A stretch of 64,000 bases of DNA from a candidate division KSB1 bacterium (lineage in GTDB: Bacteria; Electryoneota; RPQS01): contig JACRMR010000017.1 of NCBI GenBank assembly GCA_016214895.1, positions 62,001 through 126,000 of the forward strand. Reading direction: 5' to 3'. Below, in pieces: positions 32,202 through 38,391 of this stretch. Position numbers and translations under genes: made by a program. Below the pieces are notes generated by a model. That model ran no database searches and was not told the origin of the DNA. It saw only the letters and a program-made list of their open reading frames with translations. Positions within the stretch are counted from its first letter, which is position 1. Each line of letters opens with the position of its first letter.

Positions 32202-32927
32202 TTGATTGCAGCGACGTATAAAGCTTTGAATTCACGAGCAAATAGGATTCTCTCGTATTACGAAATGTGTGGCAATGAAGGTCAACAGACCATGCAGCGT
32301 GGCATGAACTTCCGCCTGAACGCCCACTACTCGGTCATATTGATGTCCTTACGTGCCAATGCGCCCTATTCAGATCGGATTCTTGATAGCGGGCGAATTC
32401 TGCTATATGAAGGTCACGATATTCCACGCTTGAAGGATGGTCCAAGTCCGAAAAGCGTCGACCAGCCCGAACTTACCCCGTCCGGTGGATTGACCCAGAA
32501 CGGACTGTTTCACAAAGCGGCACAAGACTTCAAATCTGGAAAACGTGAAGCTGAGCTCGTGCGCGTTTACGAAAAGATTCGAGCCGGAATTTGGACCGAC
32601 AATGGCCTATTTCGTTTGACTGATTCGCGGAGAGAGAAAAGCGGCGGCCGCAGTGTATTCAAATTCGAACTTGAACTCGCCGAGGATGCTGTGCTTGGTA
32701 ATCAACATGAGACCGTTGACTTGGATCACGTGCGGCTCATTCCGTCTCGCGTGAAGGCTGAAGTCTGGAAACGAGACAAAGGGCAATGTGTGACCTGTGG
32801 CGCCACAGACAACCTGCATTTTGACCACATCATTCCATTCTCGAAGGGCGGTTCCTCGCGCAGTGCGAGCAATGTCCAGCTACTTTGCGAACGCCACAAT
32901 ATCGCGAAGCGGGACAAGATCGAGTGA
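32202..32927 (+). CDS. HNH endonuclease with N-terminal SRA/PUA-like domain (possible type IV restriction)
   Basis: The protein has 241 residues from a TTG at 32202; ATG 32265 is an alternative. The C-terminal HNH fold is complete: VWKRDKGQCVTCGATDNLHF, DHIIPFSKGGSS, NVQLLCERHNIAKRDK. The N-terminal part (HYSVILMSLRANAPYSDRIL, GRILLYEGHDIP, GGLTQNGLF) looks like an SRA-type or related PUA-fold base-recognition domain. SRA-HNH proteins cut DNA containing modified cytosine. There is no methylase beside it. GC content is low, and an MNT/HEPN pair follows. Confidence 0.75.
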   Translation: MIAATYKALNSRANRILSYYEMCGNEGQQTMQRGMNFRLNAHYSVILMSLRANAPYSDRILDSGRILLYEGHDIPRLKDGPSPKSVDQPELTPSGGLTQNGLFHKAAQDFKSGKREAELVRVYEKIRAGIWTDNGLFRLTDSRREKSGGRSVFKFELELAEDAVLGNQHETVDLDHVRLIPSRVKAEVWKRDKGQCVTCGATDNLHFDHIIPFSKGGSSRSASNVQLLCERHNIAKRDKIE

Positions 32928-32973
32928 ACCGCTACCATCTCTGGTTTAATCTGGGGCGCTCTGCCCAAAACGA

Positions 32974-33303
32974 ATGTCCATGAAAATGCCAAATCCAAAG
33001 CTGCCCGTTGACCAAGCCAAGCTTGATGCCTTCTGCCTGAAATGGAAGGTCAGCGAGTTCGCGCTCTTTGGATCCGTTCTGCGTGACGACTTCGGTCCGA
33101 ATAGCGACGTGGATGTGCTCCTCGCGTTCGAGCAAGGCACGGACTACAGTCTGTTCGACCTCGTTGATATGGAAGATGAGCTGAAAGAGATCTTCGGCCG
33201 CAAGGTTGATCTTCTGCTGCGAAAATCCGTGGAGCGAAGCAAGAACCCGTACCGCAGGCAGGCAATTCTTTCCTCGGCACAGACGATCTATGGATCGAGA
33301 TAG
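32974..33303 (+). CDS. MNT-family nucleotidyltransferase (antitoxin, DUF86 partner)
   Basis: The protein has 109 residues. The core FALFGSVLRDDFGPNSDVDVLLAF carries the GS and DxD residues. It belongs to the subfamily of 21812 and 35309 (FCLKWKVSEFALFGSVL), distinct from the YGERL subfamily. The last 14 bases overlap the DUF86 HEPN gene. In the Shewanella MntA/HepT system, MntA tri-AMPylates HepT and so blocks its RNase activity; the same relation is expected here. Confidence 0.88.
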   Translation: MSMKMPNPKLPVDQAKLDAFCLKWKVSEFALFGSVLRDDFGPNSDVDVLLAFEQGTDYSLFDLVDMEDELKEIFGRKVDLLLRKSVERSKNPYRRQAILSSAQTIYGSR

Positions 33304-33625
33304 AGCATACTTGCGGGATATCTTGGATGCCGGAAATCGGATCGCCACGAAGACAAACAATGTCTCGCTCGCTGACTTTCTCGCCAACCCCGACATTCAG
33401 GATATTGTGATGCGACAAATCACGATCATGGGTGAAGCGGCCAGAATTATTAGCGACCAAACGAAAGAGCGGTTTTCTAACATCCCATGGCACAAAATCT
33501 CCGGCATGCGTAATCGACTTGTGCATGAATATCGCGATATCGACTATGAAGAGGTTTGGAAGACGGCAAAGTCAGATGTCCCCAAACTGGTGAGACAAAT
33601 CGACAGAGTCTTGTCGGAGTTGTGA
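33290..33625 (+). CDS. HepT-like DUF86 HEPN ribonuclease (toxin)
   Basis: The start at 33290 gives 111 residues beginning MDRDRAYLRDILDAGNRIA, the usual HepT N-terminus. The catalytic RX4H motif is in GMRNRLVHEYRDIDY, where Arg and His cut RNA and the Tyr after them is the residue modified by MNT partners. It overlaps the MNT gene by 14 bases, so the two are translationally coupled. All key residues are present, so the toxin looks intact. Confidence 0.9.
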   Translation: MDRDRAYLRDILDAGNRIATKTNNVSLADFLANPDIQDIVMRQITIMGEAARIISDQTKERFSNIPWHKISGMRNRLVHEYRDIDYEEVWKTAKSDVPKLVRQIDRVLSEL

Positions 33626-33920
33626 ACCCCCGCCAACGCTGGTTCTAACCCGCCGCCCGGTGTTAAGGAACGGGTGTTCTGCGAGGCCGTGAATAAAGAT
33701 CCGAGCCACCTGAGATCGCGAAACGAGATCGCGAGCTGGCGGCTGACGCGGCGCAAGCTCGGTTTCGGTCCGACCGCGCTCTCTACCGGGATTATCCGGA
33801 TGAAGTCCGGGAGAAAACATGAAGTATGAACTATGAAGGATGAAGCCGAACCGGCTTTCCGTCCACTTCGACCGCTTCATAGTTCATATTTCATACGTCA
33901 TACTTAATCACAGAGGAACC
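33626..33920. other. Intergenic region with inverted heptamer tracts
   Basis: No gene is supported in 33626-33815. At 33818-33844 heptamers read CATGAAG, TATGAAC, TATGAAG, GATGAAG, and at 33873-33905 the complementary type reads CTTCATA, GTTCATA, TTTCATA, CGTCATA. The two tracts can pair into a long stem whose loop is about 30 bases. GAGGAA then follows before the ATG at 33921. Confidence 0.7.
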
Positions 33921-34229
33921 ATGCCAGATAGCAAGATCAAGCCCGGTTGGCAGCCCGTGCAGGACGTCAACTGGGATGCCTACTGCGACGCCATCGCCAA
34001 GGCCAAGAGCAAGCAGCAGATCATCGCGCATCTGCAAAACCTGATCGAAACCAAAGGCTACGCAAATATGATCCGCGCCGCCGAAGTTGCGTTCAACCGT
34101 CTGCTCGAAACCAATCCCGGCGACAAGGGCTCGATCGGTGTCTATGCCGATGTGGACGGCAAAGAAGTCTATACCAACTTCCGCTTCGTCTCCCCCGCCA
34201 GCAAAGCCAAAGACGAGTTCAACTATTAG
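33921..34229 (+). CDS. Hypothetical small protein, 102 aa
   Basis: GAGGAA at 33913-33918 supports the ATG at 33921. The protein (MPDSKIKPGWQPVQDVNWDA) is soluble. A helical first half (CDAIAKAKSKQQIIAHLQNLI) precedes a strand-rich end (GSIGVYADVDGKEVYTNFRF). No family recognised. It lies between two inverted heptamer structures and upstream of two DinB-fold genes; no functional link is evident. Confidence 0.55.
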   Translation: MPDSKIKPGWQPVQDVNWDAYCDAIAKAKSKQQIIAHLQNLIETKGYANMIRAAEVAFNRLLETNPGDKGSIGVYADVDGKEVYTNFRFVSPASKAKDEFNY

Positions 34230-34230
34230 A

Positions 34231-34320
34231 GATGAAGCATGATAGATGATAGATGAGGTCGAAGGATAGTACTCATCTGCTTCATCTATTATCTATCATC
34301 GATCATCTTTCTCTTCCATG
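34231..34320. repeat. Inverted heptamer tracts forming a stem before a start codon
   Basis: Units GATGAAG, CATGATA, GATGATA, GATGAGG at 34232-34259 are complementary to CTTCATC, TATTATC, TATCATC, GATCATC at 34281-34308. The second tract is followed by TTTCTCTTCC and the ATG at 34318. This is the same design as at 33818-33905, with a different heptamer. Confidence 0.75.
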
Positions 34321-34845
34321 AAATGGACCCCCAACACGACCGCTGACTCCGCTGCCCGACAGTTCCTTGCCGTCTCGGCCTGGCAGCTGCGCGACTACAA
34401 CTTTCCCAAGCTCCGCGAAGCGGTGAACCGGCTTACGTACGCTGAACTCTGGCAACGACCCGGATCGGCCTCGAATAGCATCGGCAATCTGCTGCTGCAT
34501 CTGAACGGCAACGTCCGGCAGCATATCATCGGCGGAGTCGGCGGCGGCACACAGGAACGCGCGCGGGATGCCGAGTTCGCCGCGGACGGCGGACCAAGTG
34601 GCGAGGCACTGCTCGCCAAACTTGAGCAGACCGTGAACGAAGCGCATGAGGTGCTCATGAACGGTGATCCGGCCAAGCTGCTCGAACGCCGCACGATTCA
34701 GGGCAAAGACGTCATACTGATGGATGACATCTTTCACGTGGCCGAGCACTTCTCCTATCATACCGGGCAGATCATCTACATCGTCAAGGCGCTCAGGAAC
34801 GAAGGCTTCAACTGGTACAAGACGCTGGAGCAGAAAACCCCGTGA
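34318..34845 (+). CDS. DinB-superfamily protein
   Basis: The 175-residue protein has the DinB four-helix pattern: WQLRDYNFPKLREAVNRL, NSIGNLLLHLNGNVRQHI with the first His, and MDDIFHVAEHFSYHTGQIIY with two further His in the metal site. It is closer to the DUF1572-type branch than to the YfiT-like pair at 28627-29727. The start directly follows TTTCTCTTCC with no ribosome binding site. The next DinB gene overlaps its stop (GTGA). Confidence 0.82.
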   Translation: MKWTPNTTADSAARQFLAVSAWQLRDYNFPKLREAVNRLTYAELWQRPGSASNSIGNLLLHLNGNVRQHIIGGVGGGTQERARDAEFAADGGPSGEALLAKLEQTVNEAHEVLMNGDPAKLLERRTIQGKDVILMDDIFHVAEHFSYHTGQIIYIVKALRNEGFNWYKTLEQKTP

Positions 34846-35303
34846 AAGACTATCTACTCAAATTGTTCGCGCACGAGGAGTGGGCGAACCGGCAACTGAT
34901 CGACGAAATGCAACGCCGGGCCGAGCTCCCGTCGCGGCTGCGCGAACTGATTCCGCATATGCTCTCCGCGCACCTGTTCTGGACGCTGCGGCTGACCGGC
35001 GGTGAGGGCGCGAATTTCGTGTGGTGGCCCAAGTTCAGCGGCGAGGAGTGCCGCCGGCTGAACGAGGAATACGCTCGCGGCTGGGCGACGTTCATCGGCG
35101 AACTGCCCGAACTCGTCGAAGAGCAGAGCGTGACCGTAGCCTCCGCCAAGGGCGAGCCGGTCACCTTCCGCGTGATCGACATCCTGACCCAGCTGCACTC
35201 GCACTCCGTCCATCATCGCGGCCAGATCGCCATGCTCATGCACACCGCCGGCTTCGAAGTGATCCCGACGGATTATATCGTCTATTGCCGGAAACACCCG
35301 TAG
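34842..35303 (+). CDS. DinB-superfamily protein
   Basis: The 153-residue protein starts with GTG overlapping the previous stop. The fold has KLFAHEEWANRQLIDEM with the first His, PHMLSAHLFWTLRL with the second, and LTQLHSHSVHHRGQIAML with the final HHRGQ typical of DinB. It is coupled to the DinB protein before it, so the two may form one heterodimer or be related enzymes. The stop is a TAG in CCCGTAGCGC, the same context as REP-derived stops in this window. Confidence 0.85.
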   Translation: MKDYLLKLFAHEEWANRQLIDEMQRRAELPSRLRELIPHMLSAHLFWTLRLTGGEGANFVWWPKFSGEECRRLNEEYARGWATFIGELPELVEEQSVTVASAKGEPVTFRVIDILTQLHSHSVHHRGQIAMLMHTAGFEVIPTDYIVYCRKHP

Positions 35304-35308
35304 CGCTC

Positions 35309-35620
35309 ATGGAACCCCGTATCCCCGTCAACCGCGAACAGATCGTCGCCTTCTGTCAGAAATGGCAGATCGTCGAGTTCGCCTTTTTCGGCTCCGTCCT
35401 CACCGATGACTTCCGTCCCGACAGCGACGTGGACGTGATGGTCACGTTTGCGCCGGAGGCGAAGTGGCGCATGTCACATTGGTTCGAGATGGAGGACGAG
35501 CTGCGTCGGACCTTCGGTCGCAGCGTTGATCTGGTGACGCGCCCCGATGTCGAGCGTATGGACAACTATATCCGCCGCCGCAGCATCCTCGCCGGCGCAG
35601 CCCGTTACTATGCTCACTGA
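35309..35620 (+). CDS. MNT-family nucleotidyltransferase (antitoxin, DUF86 partner)
   Basis: The 103-residue protein MEPRIPVNREQIVAFCQKW contains FGSVLTDDFRPDSDVDVMVTF with the catalytic GS and DxD. It is very similar to the first 100 residues of the MNT at 21812, making that one a useful comparison. It starts five bases after the DinB stop, and its end overlaps the HEPN gene by 11 bases. Confidence 0.9.
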   Translation: MEPRIPVNREQIVAFCQKWQIVEFAFFGSVLTDDFRPDSDVDVMVTFAPEAKWRMSHWFEMEDELRRTFGRSVDLVTRPDVERMDNYIRRRSILAGAARYYAH

Positions 35621-35951
35621 TCCGGCCTATCTGCTGGACCTGCTGAACGAGGCCCGCATTCTGCTCGAGCTTGTCGATGGCATGAGCTATGGGGAATTCG
35701 TGCAAGACGTTCGGACAACGAAGGCCGTTGAGCGGTCCTTCGAAATTCTGGGAACCGCTGTCAAAGGACTGTCGCCCGAATTTCGCGCGGCTCACCCTGA
35801 GTTGCCCTGGCGCTGGATGATTGACACCCGCAACGTGATTGCCCACCAATACAAAAAGGTCAATTACGCGCTGTTGTGGGAGACCATTCAGGTTGACATC
35901 CCCGAACTCATCCGCCTGCTCGAACCGCTTGTGCCGCCCGAGACGAGCTAA
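35610..35951 (+). CDS. HepT-like DUF86 HEPN ribonuclease (toxin)
   Basis: The 113 residues from ATG 35610 (MLTDPAYLLDLLNEARILLE) carry the HEPN catalytic motif in DTRNVIAHQYKKVNYALLW: Arg-X4-His, followed by Tyr two residues on. The preceding block AVERSFEILGTAVKGL is the family helix. It pairs with the overlapping MNT gene. GC content matches the host genes more closely than the pair at 32974-33625, so this copy may be an older resident. Confidence 0.9.
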   Translation: MLTDPAYLLDLLNEARILLELVDGMSYGEFVQDVRTTKAVERSFEILGTAVKGLSPEFRAAHPELPWRWMIDTRNVIAHQYKKVNYALLWETIQVDIPELIRLLEPLVPPETS

Positions 35952-35983
35952 CTACCGGTCGTTTGCTGATGGGAGCTCCGGTC

Positions 35984-37339
35984 ATGAAAAGTGCTATCGT
36001 AATTTTGCTCGCCCTGCTTTTGTCCATGTTCTCTCGTCCCGCGAATGCGTGGATCAATATCTCGCTCTGCGAAATCGACGAAGCGCTGCACTGCCCGTGC
36101 GGAACCGAAGGACCGCTGATCGGTCATACGACGGCCTACGTCATGCAGGATGTGAACCTCAACGGCCCGGATGCACTGGACGACACCTATGCCGCCGTCG
36201 AGTACTGCCAATACATCGCGGAAGGCTGCTCCTGCGCGTGGCTGCCGTTCGGGCCGGTCCCCGACGGACCCCTGATGTTCTACGTCCGCGTCGCGGGCTC
36301 CGATAGCTGCTGCTGGATTTCCGACGAGTTCCCGCTGGCCAACGGATATAACCACATCGAGCTGTCCGGTTGGGAATGTGTCCCGGCGCGTTGTTTCGCG
36401 CGGCCGTTCAACACCATGGCCGCCTGGTTCACCGACTGTATGCAAAGCGTCGGCTGCCCCTGCGACTATCCGCTGCAACTGCCGCTTGGCACACCGATCT
36501 GCCTCTGGCATGATCTCGACAGTAACGAGGTCAGTGATGCCGACACCGTAGTCGCGTGCTTCGAGTTCGGCGCGGGCGCGGGACGGCCGCCGTGGAATTG
36601 CCAATGGACACCCGCGCCGGACCGCATGCTATCGCCGGGATACTATTATCTGCTGATCAACTCCGGCGCCTGCTGCTGGGTGGCGGGATCGTATTTGTCG
36701 AGCAACGGCGGCGGCACCATGGCCGTGACTCCGGGGGCGTGGCAGTGCTACGATATCCCGTGCGCGCAAGCCCAGCCGCCCGCGTCGCCGTCGTCCGTCA
36801 CCGTGGATTGCGATACCGTGTTGGTGGCCATCCGCTTTGTTCATGACGGGTACGATGTGAGCGGTTATCACGCCTACCGCAACGGGGAGTTCTTTGCCAG
36901 CTTCCCCAGTCCGGCCATGTTTCCCTTCTATGACTGGCAGTCCGTGCCTGGAGTGGTCAACACCTATTGCGTGAGCGCGTACAACCACTTCGGCGAATCG
37001 GCTCTGACCTGTGCGCCGCCCTGTACCGTGCAGTTTGAGCCGCCGTCTCCCAACGTGATTGCCAGGCCCATGCCCGCTATGATTCCCGAATGCGTGATCG
37101 CGCCCAACCCGTTTAACCCGGAGACCGCGATCACGCTGACGCTGCCCATGGAGATGACCGCAACGCTGGCGATCTACGACGTGCAAGGCCGCCTCGTCAC
37201 CATCCTCGCCGATGGCGCGCTGTCCGCCGGCCAGCACCGCTTCAGCTTCAACGGCGCGCACCTCCCCAGCGGCCTCTACTTCGCGCGGCTGCAAACGCCC
37301 GAGTCGCTAACTACGCACAAATTGCTGTTGCTGAAGTAG
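35984..37339 (+). CDS. T9SS-sorted cysteine-rich secreted protein
   Basis: The ATG at 35984 opens the signal peptide MKSAIVILLALLLSMFSRPA; a GGGAG lies ahead of it. It has 451 residues. Two Cys-rich modules repeat (CPCGTEGPLIGHTTAYVM ... SDSCCWISDEFPL ... WECVPARCF; then GCPCDYPLQLPLGTPICL ... SGACCWVAGSYLS ... WQCYDIPC), suggesting disulfide-stabilised surface domains. A fibronectin-III-like domain follows and then a sorting tail (IAPNPFNPETAITLTL, IYDVQGRLVTILADG, HLPSGLYFARLQT, KLLLLK). Its TAG stop is the first TAG of a REP hairpin. Confidence 0.85.
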   Translation: MKSAIVILLALLLSMFSRPANAWINISLCEIDEALHCPCGTEGPLIGHTTAYVMQDVNLNGPDALDDTYAAVEYCQYIAEGCSCAWLPFGPVPDGPLMFYVRVAGSDSCCWISDEFPLANGYNHIELSGWECVPARCFARPFNTMAAWFTDCMQSVGCPCDYPLQLPLGTPICLWHDLDSNEVSDADTVVACFEFGAGAGRPPWNCQWTPAPDRMLSPGYYYLLINSGACCWVAGSYLSSNGGGTMAVTPGAWQCYDIPCAQAQPPASPSSVTVDCDTVLVAIRFVHDGYDVSGYHAYRNGEFFASFPSPAMFPFYDWQSVPGVVNTYCVSAYNHFGESALTCAPPCTVQFEPPSPNVIARPMPAMIPECVIAPNPFNPETAITLTLPMEMTATLAIYDVQGRLVTILADGALSAGQHRFSFNGAHLPSGLYFARLQTPESLTTHKLLLLK

Positions 37340-37366
37340 CGCCGCACAGCCGTGCGCGATCTGCTC
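37336..37366 (+). repeat. REP hairpin of the second type overlapping a stop codon
   Basis: GTAGCGCCGCACAGCCGTGC followed by GCGATCTGC begins at the stop codon of the T9SS cargo gene and ends about 10 bases before the RAYT start. It is identical in the core to the units of the tandem array at 37933. Confidence 0.85.
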
Positions 37367-37377
37367 GCGGAACACCG

Positions 37378-37938
37378 ATGAACGACACAAGCCAACCTAA
37401 ACGCTACAACGGTACGGTGCGCTTGCCGTATCTGCACTACAGCGAGGCAGGCGGCTACGCCATCACCGTGGTTTCACACGACCGCACGCCGTTGTTTGGC
37501 CGGATCGAGGACGGGCAGATGATCGCAAGTGAATATGGCTTGGTCGTCTTGCGTGAATGGATGAAATCGCCCGTGTTGAGACCGGGACTCATGCTGGATG
37601 TGTTCTGTCTTATGCCGAATCATCTTCACGGGATCGTCATTTTGATGGAGTCAGAGCAGATCGCGCACGGCACCGAGCAGATCGCGCACGGCTGTGCGGC
37701 GCTACCGCGTGGGCCTCGTGATCGGGCCAAACGCTCGATTAGTTCCATGATCGCGGGATTCAAAGCTGCGACGACCAAGCGCATCAACGAATTGCGCGGC
37801 ACACCGGGACAACCGGTCTGGCAGCCCAAATTCTACGAGCATGTCATCCGCAACGGCGCCGATCTGCTGCGCCAGCAAGAGTACATTACAAACAACCCGC
37901 TCCAGTGGGAGCTTGACGACGAGCACCCCCACCCGTAG
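37378..37938 (+). CDS. REP-associated tyrosine transposase (RAYT), second copy
   Basis: The 186-residue protein has the HUH motif at residues 79-85 (MPNHLHG) and likely catalytic Tyr169 in RQQEYITNNPLQW, with FKAATTKRINELR identical to the first RAYT. Residues 92-112 (SEQIAHGTEQIAHGCAALPR) are encoded by an inserted REP of the second type. The stop codon is the TAG of the first unit of the downstream array. The two RAYTs share about half their residues and are each linked to their own REP subtype, so they are probably separate REPtrons. Confidence 0.9.
   Translation: MNDTSQPKRYNGTVRLPYLHYSEAGGYAITVVSHDRTPLFGRIEDGQMIASEYGLVVLREWMKSPVLRPGLMLDVFCLMPNHLHGIVILMESEQIAHGTEQIAHGCAALPRGPRDRAKRSISSMIAGFKAATTKRINELRGTPGQPVWQPKFYEHVIRNGADLLRQQEYITNNPLQWELDDEHPHP
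37655..37711 (-). repeat. REP copies inside the second RAYT reading frame
   Basis: On the minus strand this reads GTAGCGCCGCACAGCCGTGC, GCGATCTGCTC and then a partial second copy. It sits at the same place in the protein (after the HUH strand) as the REP insert of the first RAYT gene and in the same orientation. Confidence 0.85.
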
Positions 37939-38220
37939 CGCCGCACAGCCGTGCGCGATCTGCCGTGAAGCATACCGTAACCGTAGCGCCGCACAGCCGT
38001 GCGCGATCTGCCGTGAAGCATACCGTAACCGTAGCGCCGCACAGCCGTGCGCGATCTGCCGGAAAGCATACCGTAACCGTAGCGCCGCACAGCCGTGCGC
38101 GATCCGCCGTGAAGCATACCGTAACCGTAGCGCCGCACAGCCGTGCGCGATCTGCCGTGAAGCATACCGTAACCGTAGCGCCGCACAGCCGTGCGCGATC
38201 CGCCGTGAAGTATCCCGTTT
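37933..38220 (+). repeat. Tandem array of six 48-bp REP units
   Basis: Six units begin at 37933, 37981, 38029, 38077, 38125 and 38173, exactly 48 bases apart. Each is CCGTAGCGCCGCACAGCCGT, then GCGCGATCTGCCG and TGAAGCATACCGTAA. Variation between units is one or two bases (TCTGCC or TCCGCC; TGAAGC or GGAAGC). Spacers are the same in all units, so this is not a CRISPR array. Confidence 0.95.
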
Positions 38221-38326
38221 CCCGTAGCGCCGCTTGGATATACGCTCGGGTAACGCGCGGGATGCCATCAATGCCGGTGGCCAACTACAATCACACCGTA
38301 GCGCCGCATGGACATGCGCTCGGATT
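38221..38326 (+). repeat. Variant REP copies beyond the array
   Basis: Two more copies keep CCGTAGCGCCGC but have different stems: TTGGATATACGCTCGG at 38234 and ATGGACATGCGCTCGG at 38309. The second has a perfect CATG/CATG stem, showing that the stem sequence can change while GTAGCGCCGC is kept. Confidence 0.75.
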
Positions 38327-38391
38327 CGTTGCCAGTCAGCATCGACACGAAGCAAGATGCGGCTGACCAAGAACGTCACACACATATTCAA

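Noticed and set aside
34842-35303. Calling the DinB-fold proteins DNA-damage polymerases because of the name
   Set aside because: DinB here is the metal-binding four-helix (YfiT/DinB) superfamily with His ligands, unrelated to DNA polymerase IV.
37933-38230. Regularly spaced repeats that could be taken for a CRISPR array
   Set aside because: The spacer-like parts are identical in every unit, the unit is a REP hairpin, and there are no cas genes; it is a tandem REP array.
37841-38366. Long open frames on both strands across the REP array, coding repeated RSAAQPCAICREAYRN-type peptides
   Set aside because: The frames stay open only because the 48-bp unit is a multiple of three; the peptides have no protein-like features, start signals or conservation.
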